DNA from: Xenopus tropicalis
Lineage: Eukaryota > Chordata > Amphibia > Anura > Pipidae
Direction: 5' to 3'
Assembly: GCF_000004195.4 (NCBI RefSeq)
Contig: NC_030678.2
Span: 30,852,201-30,916,200 of the forward strand
Length of the DNA: 64,000 bases
Below are positions 1 through 12,500 of this stretch, piece after piece. The notes beneath the pieces are model-generated. The model was not told where the DNA came from and made no database searches. It saw only the letters and a list, made by a program, of their open reading frames with translations. The first letter of the stretch is position 1; each line of letters starts with the position of its first letter. The position numbers were made by a program, and so were the translations under genes.

Positions 1-69
1 GAGCCTTTGCAAGTCATTACACTTTCCAAACATTTGTAGCACTATATATATAAAAAAAATGTAAAAAAT

Positions 70-110
70 TCTTTAATGTGCAAAATCTTTTCGATTTTGC
101 ACATTAAAGA
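70..110. repeat. perfect short hairpin
   Basis: Two 18-bp arms (70-87 and 93-110) are exact reverse complements around a 5-base loop. Flanking A- and T-tracts extend the pairing imperfectly on both sides. Probably the centre of a small fold-back MITE. Confidence 0.7.
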
Positions 111-389
111 TTTTTTTTATTTTTTCTGCAAATCCTGTGAGTGCTGAGTCCTTTGTTTCTTTACATGGTGGCTACCTTACCCGACACCCAGGCAGCTTTT
201 GTTTTGGTGGTGTGTGCCCTCTCCTTATTATGTTATATATATATATAAAATGGCCAAAAATAGCTGGCACTCACATCAATGAAACCACAGGAGTCTGGGT
301 GCAAGTCCAAACAGAGAGCTAATACGGCAATGAAGGGTTCCGCACTCACAGGACTTATGAAAAGGAAGCAGTGTTTAAAGTTAACATAC

Positions 390-530
390 CAAAATAAAAA
401 CTAATTCCCTTCTTCTTCTTCTGAAAAAAGTCTCCTTCAGCCATTGCACGTAAGTCAGCGCCGCTTTTTATCAGAAGCTGCACCAAATGCATATTTCTCT
501 TCTCTATGGCAATGTGAAGCGCAGTCTGGC
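390..530 (-). CDS. trpv2: TRPV exon 4 (third ankyrin repeat)
   Basis: Acceptor CCCACAG (complement of 531-537) and donor GTATGT (complement of 384-389); 141 bp. It encodes [19 protein letters not shown], then [20 protein letters not shown] and [15 protein letters not shown](K/R)-R is the strongest TRPV signature in the window. The exon stops at FYFG, the known position before ELPLSLAACT in other members. The open frame beyond this point is intron read-through. The loop after DFFQ has four Lys in a row, more basic than in mammalian relatives as I remember them. Confidence 0.93.
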
Positions 531-3500
531 CTGTGGGAGGGGAGAAGCACAGGTTCAATCAACAAATTAGAATCTTGACTTGTACTTTGTACTTTGTAAT
601 AAATAAATATATATATATATATACACACACATATACATTTATATTAAACAAGAGCCATAAATATCCTGTAAATTATATCCTTATAAACGGCGCTTAGTGG
701 TGTCCAATTAAAGCCAATAAAAGAGCAACCATTTGAAAAGCAAGTTAGTTGCAGGTAAAACTCAGTCCCTTTGTTAAATGTATAATGAAGCAGTACAATT
801 CTTAATGATGAAAATGAGTATAGGACTGGCCAGACCAGGGATGACTGACATAGTTGGCCAGCTTGAAGTATATTGTAATATATGGGCAAACAACCCCTGT
901 TTTGCTTAAAGGTAATGGCATTTCTTAGTAGCTTAATGCACAGAATGTCTTAATGTCCTGTATATATTGATAATGGGTGAGTGCAGAGGATCTCTTGTTG
1001 CTGTCTGTATGAATTTTGTGGTCACAGCCTCATTGCTCCCCCACGTAATGGTTTAAAATCTAATGGTGAGCCCAACTTTCCCTTGTTTGCTATAGTTTAT
1101 AAAGGAGCAGTGGCTTCACCTTGTTGTAGATCCCACACTTCCCACCTACAGTAATAATTGATACTTAGTGATGTAATTACTGTCACATGACTTAAGGTGG
1201 CCATACACGCACCGATATTATCGTACGAAACCTCGTTTCGTACGATAATCGGTGCGTGTATGGTATGTCAGCGAGCCGATCGATGTCGCAGGAAGCTGCT
1301 GAAATCGGTCGGCTCGTCGATCGGCCAGGTTAGTAAATTGTGATCGGGCGCCATAGAAGGCGCCTGACCAAAATTCTCCCTTCAGAGCTGAATCGGCAGA
1401 AGGAGGTAGAAATCCTATTGTTTCTACCTCCTTACCTGCCGATTCAGCCCTGAATGGTGTGTGGCGGATCTGACGATGTTTCGTGCGACCGATGGTCGTA
1501 CGAAACATCGTCGGATCGCCACGTGTATGGCCAGCTTTACCGAAACTTGTGTATTATAATAAATAAAGTACCCCTGTTGTAAAATACTCGGCCTTTGGCC
1601 TTATGCTTTAATATGGCCATGAAATGCCTCATTGACTTATAATATTCTTGTATTTTACAATAGGGTTACTTTGTGCACTATATATATAGACTAGAATGTA
1701 TTCAGACTAGAACACATTATAAGAAAAATCATTGTACAGGAACATAAAACACCCACACAGAGCATTAACATTCCTACAAGGTGCAGCCAGCAAACCTATC
1801 AATCTTTTTCATATCTATAGCTGGAGATTTGACTGCACCATTTCTGACACTGCTTTAATCTTTTTTGGTTTTCTAAAATTCCTTATTAAAGTAAACCTAA
1901 GGGTCTTGACAAATCTCAGTTGTCGCAGGTGACTAATCTCCCCGCAATGCCATCCCACCAGCTAGAATGTAAATCGCCGGTGGGATGGTATACGCGGTGC
2001 CTTGAGAGGAAACTTCGGCGACTTCGGCAACGCGTATGCCATCCCACCGGCGATTTACATTTTAGCCGGTGGGATGGCATTGCGGGGAGACTAGTCGCCC
2101 GCGACAAGGGAGATTTGTCACAGCGCAACTAATCTGCCGTGTGTCACGGCCCTAAGACCAGATATTTTGGCAGTGAATAAGGAAATATCTCCCTTAGATG
2201 GTAGTTTAGGTCACTATTTTCCAATACATATTGATTTCATAGAAATGCAGAATTACAGAGCTAGAGGAATATGAAATAATTCCTACCCTGTATCTAATCC
2301 AGAACTCCATATACCATCTACCTGTGTGAGAGGCAGTTTATATAGCCACTTTTTTTTTTATCAAAATATCAATATTGCCACCTGGCTAAAGCACTGAGGC
2401 TGTAAATGTAACTGCCCTGTCTGAGTCCCAAAGTAAGAAAACTGAGCAGGTTTTTCCATATGTTCCTATTTATAAAACTTTAGTGTAGAAAGAAATACTT
2501 CCTTCTGTTACAACATTGACACAACTTCCTCTGGCCACTTACACTAAGTTTCCATCACTGTATGGTTAACAACATTGACATTCCTGAGAGACACTGTTTG
2601 ACAGTTACTATTCTGATACTGATGTGGGTCAGTGTACTAAACTTTATTCATCTTACTGCCAATGTAATTACTAAAGAGTTAAAAGAGAGGCATGTGGGCT
2701 GGTATTCCCAGATAAAGTATTTATGTAACCTTAGTATAGAGGCAAACAATACCTAAGGCACACATGTAATTATTTATTAAGGTAGAGGAGGCATTTTTTC
2801 AGAATCGCAGGGGCCACATGGGGTAATAATGTACATGTTTTTAATATACATAATTTTGGGACGGCAAATTCTCTGTATTTCCCAGGCCCCCCATTTTCTA
2901 ATCTGTGGTGTTCGTATTGCTTCCAGTGTCGGACTGGGACCCCAGGGGCCACCAGAAAACCTTGAACCCTAGGCCCCCTCTCCAAACTATTTTCCTCCTT
3001 TCCTCACCCAACCTCTTTATTCTCATTGTCTCTTTTATTTACATGCTAGGATCTATTTTTCCCTCTATTTCTCCTCTTTCTTCCCATTCTGAAATAGGGA
3101 ATGACCACGAAACAGGCCAGGAGCAGAAGGGCCCACTGACCCCTGGGCCCACCGGGATTTTTCCTGGTATCCTGGTGGGCCAGTCTGACACTGATTGCTT
3201 CACATTCAAATCTGAGGCATCAAGAATATTTTACAAGATTTCTGTACCAAGAACTGCATGTTCAGCCTGAGGAGGAAGAGTATTGGACGTAACAGTATCA
3301 GTCTCTTGGTATCAGGCTTTTCTGTGAATCAGCAGTCTTGTCTAATGTTTCTCTTAATTACTTCTACTGACTTGCTGTTTTGTTGCTACCGGGGCCTGTA
3401 TATTAGCAGCCAAGGAGAGACCATCTAGATAAATGTATACATTATTTATGCACAAAATGCTTCTGTCAATAGTCACTTGCAGCTACACAGGGGCATGAAA

Positions 3501-6500
3501 CTTTAATGTGTGGTGTTCACCTTAGAACTAAGATTTGATGAGGCAGTTTGGTCATTTTCTACCATACTTCCCAGCAATCTGGACATTTATGTCTATATAT
3601 ATATAAAACTCTAATGCAGGGGTGTCTTGGAAGTCTCAAACTGAAGAGGCCTATCATGTCCATGAGTAAAAGTGTTCTTCTAACTCAGACCAGACAACCT
3701 TGTTGTGGTGAAACACAATTACCAATTTATTGTCTTACAACATGAACAAGAAAACAAATGGTGGGTCGCCGGATTTCCCATGCAGAGATCAAAAACATAG
3801 TAGTACAAATGGGGTTGTCACCTCTCAACCTTGGAGGGCAGGGGGTGGAGCAGGAGATAGCAGAGGTGGTGTTGATGACATTAGGGGTGACATTTAGAGT
3901 ACAGGGCTTTTGCACGACAGCCTGTGATTGGCCAAATTAAGCATCAGTCAGAGAAGATTCCTGTCCAGTTTTTAGTCTTCTGATATCTGGGCAGGCAGTT
4001 CTGAACTTGACAGTCTGGGTAAAAATTGGACTGTCAGGTTCTGAACACTAAGTTAGGGTGACTAGACCACTTGGAAATTCATACAGGGCAGCACTGATTG
4101 CATTTAACATAAATTGGAATTAGTTCAGCCCTGCTAGCTGGATGTTTCAGACGTGTCCCTGATTCGTACCAAATCTCTTTGAGAGAACTGTGCAAAGCAG
4201 ACCCATCAATATTTGAGGTGAATAGCATTAAATGTTATGGTATGTTATGTTAGGAAAAATATTAAACTTAATCTAGGCAGGAAACATGCCAATACTGGCG
4301 CCTGTTATATGAGCACATCACAATAATGATGCAAATGTTTGTGGGAATAATATTGTTCGTTCAAATATCTGGCTCATACAGGTATCTGTGCAACATAAAG
4401 CAATTCATGTAAAGTTCCTACAAGTAGATGGTTTATGCACAATGTAAAGCAGTTCATTATAGGAAAACTGAGAAGCATAAATATAATATATATAATGAAA
4501 TATAATTAGTTCATGAGCAAGATAAAGCATTATATACATATGGCTAGCTGGGGAGTTCTGCTGGGCTTTCAAATCAGCAAATCTTCATTCACCCTAACTG
4601 ACCTACAGACTGAGCCCCCCCCCCACACACAGAAAGGCCAGCCCCACAGTTAGAAAACCACTGATATAATGCGTAATGCCACACATAAGGATCTCCCAAG
4701 TGATAACTAGAGAGCTCAGAGACGTATAATAGTGGTAGGGTTCTAAATCCATTATATTGTGTAGAGTTGGCTGTAGTGCTGGGCAGGACTGCGTGGGCCC
4801 TGACTGCCAAATTCAAGATCCCACAAACACAAGGAAATGCTTCCTTGCACTTAAAAGCCCCAGATCAATGCAAATTACACAAACTAATAGAATGGAAACA
4901 AATAAATGACTTTAGCAAACGGAAAATATTCTGCTGTTCTCTCAGTATCTGAAATAGCGCTTAACTCATTCTTGGAACACTGCTGCTGTTTTATATAATA
5001 ATCATGTCATAAATAAGATGCTTGAATTCAAGTTATACCCATGCATCACTATTAGACCTTTAATAAACGAGTTCTAGCTATCTGCCATTATTTAGCTTCA
5101 TTTAATAAATAGGCACTTTCTGTCTATATAAAGTTTTAACAAAAAGAAATACTGTAATTTTGCCCACCTCAATCATGAGACAATGTTTGCCTCTGAATAT
5201 TAAGGACAAGTGGTTGTTGGACTTATTCCCCCTGCTGGAAGTCCAACCTTTAGACTGGGACCCCTTAGCAAGTTTACAGATATCAGGAAATATTGGTGCA
5301 TGTGTAAGTTAGTCATAGCTGCAAGAATATCTAGAACATCTGAAAAAAATCATTGGGTAACTTCTAGATATGCATTCCCACAAAAGAGAAAACCAGTAGA
5401 GATGTAGCGAACTGTTTGCCGGCGAACTAATTCGCGCGATCATCGGGTGTTCGCGAACTTTTCGCGTATGTTCGCAATTTGGGTTCGCGTGGTGTTTTTT
5501 CTCGGCCTAAAAACTCCGCACAAGCCAAACATGGCGTTTTTCAGCAAATCCCATTTCCATGGTGCTAATAGTGCGAAATAGTGCGTATTTCCGCTAGGTC
5601 TGCCAGCTGCCTTTGCGGTTTTACGCAACGCTCTGTCAACAAAGTATTTTTCAGAGAAATTTTTGCCCCCTCCTGCATGCCACTGTCCAGGTCGTGGCAC
5701 CCTTTAAACAACTTTAAAATCAGTTTTCTGGCCAGAAATGGCTTTTCTAGGTTTTAAAGTTCGCCTTCCCATTGAAGTCTATGGGGTTCGCAAAGTTCGC
5801 GAATATTCACACTTTTTGGCGTAAGTTTGCAAACTTTTTTTGAGGTTCGCTACATCCCTAAAAACCACAGCCAAGCCAACAACTGCCACTAATGACTGCA
5901 CGCAAAACTACTTTCCAATGGAATTAATGTTTTATAAGTAAAATCCCTGGCTTATGACAATGTGCTCACCTCGGTAGTAGTCATTCGTGTATGCTGCATC
6001 AACAAGCTCTTTCAGATATCCTCCTTTTTCAGCAGCTTCCAGCAGTATCGGAATTGTGTCATTCATCCCGTCCTTTAAATTCCACATAGCCTTCAGCAGG
6101 CATGTCTTCCCTGTGTCTGGATCTGAAGATAAAACAGATGCCATATTTAATAGGGAGACTATCAGCATTTGCTCTGAGATAATGTTAAGCTCCAGCAGAA
6201 AGGTTTCCCTGGTTTACCATTTAGGATGATGGCACATGAGGCCTTGGTTTCCCACAGGCAATCCCCTTTCCCCTTTGAGATAAAAATTTTCCTTTTTCCC
6301 CCACCACCTTGAAGGTTTTACTTGCTCAGCTTGTAGTTTTAGCAATGTCAAAGCTGCAGTTGTCTTTGAATTTGGCCAGGCATTTCCTAACAGTACCCAT
6401 AGCCCTCCTACTGTGTAAAACTCAAAGGGGCTCATATACTATAAAAAGTGCAATGTTCAAGGTACAGAAACAGAAATAATTTAACCAAAATTATTTCCCA

Positions 6501-9500
6501 GCATTCCAGAGTAATTGCAGGGGACCACTAACAGCGTAACTTCAGTGGTGAATTAGACACTGTTCCAGCCATGTATTAATAAACAAGAGTTACAAAATAA
6601 AAACAAGATCAGAGGGTCCTGCTCTGCTCCTTCTGCTCCTGATTCATTTTTCCATTTCCAACTGAGTAGACTGTGCCAAGCTTACTGCCGAGTGGTTGCT
6701 ACTGGCAAATATACTTAGTTCAGCACATATGTTAGCAAATGAGAGCCCTTTAGCATTTTACTGTGGAAATTTGTGTGCAGTTTGTATGAATTTTTACCCG
6801 CAGCTAAGAGGCCAGATACAGTAGGAAATATCTTGCAAATCTTATTCCTTCTCATCATCTCTGTCCTATTTATTCAAAGTAAAGAAAGTACGGGATGCCA
6901 GAAACAGCACAATTATAATGAAAAACCACACCTGCTTAATGAAAGGGGAGTGATTAATCAATGCCCATGTCACAGAAAAACAGTGGCTAGGATTTTAGAA
7001 CTTTTCATGATTTTATATGTAACATGGATAGCGTATAGCTGTATTAGTAGCTGCAAATTGGAGGCCAAGTGAAATTGCCTTGTTCCATTTGTGCCTGCTT
7101 AACAATGACATCTGAACGTGAAAAGGACCAGAACCCAAGTGGTAATTTGTTACATAAGTTAAGTATACTTATATTGAAAATCAGGCAGATTTGATCATCC
7201 TAGGACTAAACAATCGGATCAGCCCAATATCACACACCTTAGGTGGGCATATCTTGCCATTCATTGATAGGTATGGCAAATAACTGCACCTAAAGCCATC
7301 ACTGAACTTCAAATAATGAGACTGTATTTTAACCAATATAGTCAAATTATTCCACACCATGACTGGCCTTCAGGATTGATCTAAATCAACCTAAACTGTG
7401 GGAGGGTGATACAGAAAGCCATACACGGGGACTTTTCTGATTAAATAAGAGCAGACAGAGTGAATTCCTGGGGACAATTTTCTCTTAGGACCAAGGTCTT
7501 TTAACAGATGGGAACCCCAGAAAGGGAACTTGTGGTTCATCTATTAGAAGATGTAATCTTAACTGATGCCTCACCTTTTGATGATGGTAACCCACCATAA
7601 ATGGAACAAGTTGCTTGAGCTATGAATTTCCTGTTTTAGTAGGTGTCATATTAGTAATGTACTGAAAATCACTACTGTGGGTTACTCAGACATGGATATT
7701 ATAAATCAGAAGGATAAGAACTGAAAGCACAAGGTAATTACATCCCTCATTTAAAGTATACTAGTACTCAGTGCAATCAATAAAACTGATTTGAATAAGA
7801 GATTGTCTAGATTTGCTTTTTATGCAAGTACAGCTTTATCACTAACAATCATCATTCTCTCATACAACTTGCCCTGCAGAAAGGTTCTAGCAGACTAATG
7901 GACGAACTACAGGAACCCATTATCCAGAAGGCTCTGAATTGCCGGATGGCAGTCTCCCTTAGACTCCATTATGCGCAAATAATTCTAACTTCTGTAAATT
8001 ATTTGCCTTTTCTCTGTAATAATAAAACATGAAGCTGCATGAATCCATATTGCTGTCAAACAATCCCATGGTTTATTTAATGTTTAAATAAAGGGTTCTG
8101 GTCCCAAGTGTTCTGCATAACAGATCCTCTACCTGTACTATAGAAGATAAAGACCCTGTTGGAATCTGTTATCAAGCGAAAGCAATACGGTTACAGTAAG
8201 CATATATTACTTGGCAGTAATGTATTATTGTATCAGGCAGGGCCGCTTCTGCCATGAAGCAAAGTGAGAATATTGCCTCAGGCGGAAGTGAGTTGCCAGT
8301 TACCAGGGGCAGCAAATACCCACCTCTGGTAACTTTAAGAGCCACATTTTCTAGTTCTTGTGCTCTCTGCTATAGAGTTGCGCCCCCTCTGGATCCGCTC
8401 TGACGCAAAAGTTGTAAGCGCGGAGCATGAGAGAAGAGGCAGCAGCCCCAGAAACGCCATTGGTACCAAGTGCAATAGAGATGGTCTTTTAGCAGCTATT
8501 TAGCTTCATATTGTGAGTAGTGCACATTTTGGCTTATACCTTACACATGGCTGTTTATTTTCCCTCTGACTTTGGTGTGCCGGGTGTGGAACATTTTGTA
8601 TTTGCTTCAATGAAAGCCGCCCAGCACTTTTGTTATGGGCATAAAATATACTTTTCACATATATATTTATTTGAATGCACCTCTGCTTTCCTTCTCTCCT
8701 TTGTAAAGCAGACTACTAGCTTCAGAAATGCATAAATATGTTCCCAGGCAACAACTAAAGCTTGCATTTTTATTTGTTCGGTATTTAACTGTAGCACTTA
8801 AACCTACTTTGGACTGTAAGTGCAAATGTTAAAAAGCTGGCTCATTAAAATGCTTTGTTATGATTTTGAGATGTATTTTTCCATTGCACTAACATCTTTC
8901 ATAGACAAACATTCAGCTGATAATGCCCCATGTGACACGCTACAAAGTGCAGCTGATAGAAGCTCTGAGAATAATCCGTTAAGTGTTGGAAATCAATCAG
9001 AAGTAAAAACTAAACTGCATGTAGTGAACTCGCCAATTAGGGGAAAAAACTTTACATTGTCCCACTGGAAGCACTTACAAGAAACAGATATTTTAATGGT
9101 TCTAAACAAGATTAGCCTTTTATTAAGTATTTTACAATGTTTTAATCCTTTAGAACAGTGCTGTCCAACTGGCGGCCCGCGACCCCCCTCTGTGTGGCCC
9201 CCCACCTGTCTGGCTGCTTTGATGGCTTACTCTTGTGTAAGCTCTAAGTGGTATCAGTACTGTGATTAACTGCCCCCCTGCATGGTTCTCACCTCAGATT
9301 CAGGCTGTAATCCCTCTGTATTGTTTAAATATGTAATCCCCTGTGTTGTTCACACCTTTTAATCTCTGCATTGTTCACCCCCTGCAGTGTTCACACCTCA
9401 GGCTCAGGCTGTAATCACCTCCATTGTTCCCCTGTTCACACCTCAGGAGCAGTAGAAACCCACAAATAATCCCTGCACACTACAAAAAGAACATATACTG

Positions 9501-12500
9501 AGGTGGTACTTCAATTAAAAAGTTTTTTTAATATATAGTTATTGTGCAGACTGTAGGAGCAGTGCCAGCATTGTGTCACTGTAGGCTGCCTGTGTGTGCC
9601 ATACACATCATAGGGCAAGCAGAGTATGGCACACACAGGCAGGGTAGGGCAGGCAGAGTATGGCACACACAGGCAGAGTATGGCACACACAGGCAGAGTG
9701 TATGGCACACACAGGCAGAGTGTATGGCACACACAGGCAGAGAGTATGGCACACACAGGCAGAGAGTATGGCACACACAGGCAGAGAGTATGGCACACAC
9801 AGGCAGAGAGTATGGCACACACAGGCAGAGAGTATGGCACACACAGGCAGTGAGTATGGCACACACAGGCAGAGAGTATGGCACACACAGGCAGAGAGTA
9901 TGGCACACACCAGTGAAAGTATGGCACAGGCAGGGTAGGGCAGGCAGAGTATGGCACGCAGAGTATGGCACACACAGGCAGGGTAGGGCACAAACCAGCC
10001 AAGAATGGCACACACAGTGAAAGTATGGCACACACAGGCAGGGTAGGGAAGGCAGAGTATGGCACACACAGGCAGGGTAGGGCAGGCAGAGTATGGCACA
10101 CACAGGCAGGGTAGGGCAGGCAGAGTATCGCACACACAGGCAGGGTAGGGCAGGCAGAGTATGGCAGGTTTTTGCTGTACTACAACCATTAATATGGGTA
10201 TGGTCATGTGATAACATGGGTGTGGTTTCAAGTGGGTGCGGTTTCAAAAAGGGGAGTGGTCAAAACTGGCTTCCATTATCGGCCCTCCACCACGTATGTC
10301 GGAAAAATTCCGGCCCTCGGTACAACAGAAGTTGGACAGCACTGCTTTAGAAGTAAAAAGGAAGTCAAAGAATCTCATTATTCTTTATTCAGTCATATGC
10401 TCTGGACTAAAATGGAAGATTCTGCTTTGCTTGTCATCTTAGTTAAAGGCTCTCAATACCCTGATCAGGGACCTCTTCCTGTAAACATCTGTACTAGCCT
10501 TAGGGTGGGGGTTGGAGGATCCTATTTCTGTCAGATATATGGGTTTGTGCATGCAATCCCTCTTTTCTGTTTATTTCAGCAGCCGTTACATGTGACTAAT
10601 GCTGGAGGACTAAGTGGTGTCTGTATGCAAGGAAAACTGACAATTACAGATGAAGTGGCCTGAATTGAGATTAACTATGCGTCAAAATGGCTAAAAATCT
10701 GAATCTGACAATTCGCCAACTAAAACCTGCAGAGATTTCCCTTCCGTTCCCTGAAGGATCCTTATTTTACTTCAGAGGTTTCAGATTTTTTACGCTGTTT
10801 TTTTGTGCGACAATTTTAAACAGTAGAGGTTTCGGTGCGACAGTACGGAAAATTCGGAGTTTCTGCAACTTTCCAGCACGGGCATGTTCAGTTCAGACTT
10901 TTAAATTAATGTCAGACATTTGTGGAAATGAGTTACATTTTTTAAAATAAAAAAATGAGAAATGTTAGCGTTTTAGTAAATGTGCACCTTAAGGTGGTCA
11001 TACATGCACCGATATTATCATATGAAACAAGGTTTCAAACAACATTCGGTGCATGTATATTGGATTGGCGACTAATATCGCAAAAGCCGTGTATATCAGT
11101 TGTCTCGTCAATCGGACGGGACAGAACATTTTGATTGGGCGCACAAGCAACGGCAAGCGTTTAGGGCTAAATCCTCAGATAGGGGTAGAATTCCTATTGT
11201 GTATATCTCCTGGCGATTCAGCTCTGAACATTAGTGGAGAGTACGAGCAATCTTTCCTGCAAATGGTCGCAGGAAAGACCGTAACTTTAACGTGTATGGC
11301 CACCTTTAATGTCAGTTTTCATTTTAGGCAAGTCAATAAGTGATACAACTGATAAATTAATTAAATGAATGTTTTGGAATGTTTTAGGTCAGCTGTTCTG
11401 TTCAACCTGTGGTTACTGTATTAGAATGTATTATCTTTTAGATGTAACCTTTACTGATGCCTTAAGGTCCCCATACACGGGCCGAATGTAGCTGCCAATA
11501 TTGGTCCCTTGGACCGATTCGGCAGCTTATCAGCCCATGTAGGAGCAGAAACGACAGTCATACCCGACCGATATCTGGCCTGAAATTGGGCAGATATCGA
11601 TCAGGCAGGTTAAAAGATTCAGTCGGATCAGGGACCGCATCGGCTCGTTGATGCGGTCCCCGAACCGACTGCCCCATTGCCGCCATTATAATGTATATCA
11701 TTACCCCCAGGGCCAAACGATCGAATTAGCCCACATGTTCCCCAATATCGCCCACCCGTAGGTGGGAATATCGGGTGAAGATCCACTCCCTTGGCAACCT
11801 CGCCAAGCGAGCGAATCTTCAAGTGTATGGGCACCTTAACCCTTTTGATGATAGTAACCTACCCAAAGATGTAACCAATATAATAGTAGCAACTAAACAT
11901 TGAGAGAAAAGGTTTGAACATAAAGCATAAAAACATGGATGGAACATGGATTGCTTGAGCTAAGTATTTCCTACATAATAATATTGTAATGGAAATCACT
12001 ATTGTGGGTTTTTCAGACATTGACATTTTAAATTATGAGGATAAAAACAGAAATCACATGGCAAATACATAGCTCATATATAGTATAATGGTTACCTATG
12101 CAATCAATAAAACTGACCTGAATGAGAGATTGTCAAGGTTTGCCTTTTAATGGCCATGCAAGTACAGTTTCATCACTAACAATGAATCTTTCTGGAATTT
12201 TGTGATCATCATTCTCTCAGTATATTCACTATGTGTCTATCAACACCCATCTGGGAAGAGATAGGAAATCTAATGGCAAAAAGGAAACAACTGGCTCATC
12301 TAGTCTTCCGGATTAACTGCGCATCTTAATAGCCGCCTTTGTCTTCTGGGGCCTTACCAACCACTCAGTCAGCTCTAGAATTTTTCACCATCGAGTGATT
12401 GCTAGATTTTGCTTCCCTATGGGCTGTTGGAATGTTAGAAATGTATTCTATTAACAATTTAGCTTGTGTCTTAATACATTAAAAACATTCTAAATGGCCT

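Larger units (their letters stand above)
531..5969. other. TRPV intron 3, repeat-filled
   Basis: No coding exon seen. It holds TA-rich microsatellites near 605-640, a repeat from about 640 to 1670 split by a TTAA element (1192-1539), a Harbinger-like MITE (1901-2152), a hAT element (2924-3193) and a GCGAA-rich MITE (5399-5858). From about 3300 to 5390 I see only unclassified AT-rich sequence. Confidence 0.7.

Noticed and set aside
8820..9269. 149-codon frame
   Set aside because: Its last third lies in the hAT element and the rest has no family resemblance; AT-rich chance frame most likely.
9511..10247. Overlapping open frames of 150-223 codons on both strands (MAHTGR-type and CHTLPACVC-type repeats)
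   Set aside because: They read the minisatellite array inside the hAT element. A 22-bp period keeps all frames open; no start context and no domain.
10208..10663. 151-codon frame
   Set aside because: Begins in the hAT 3' end and runs into unrelated intron sequence.
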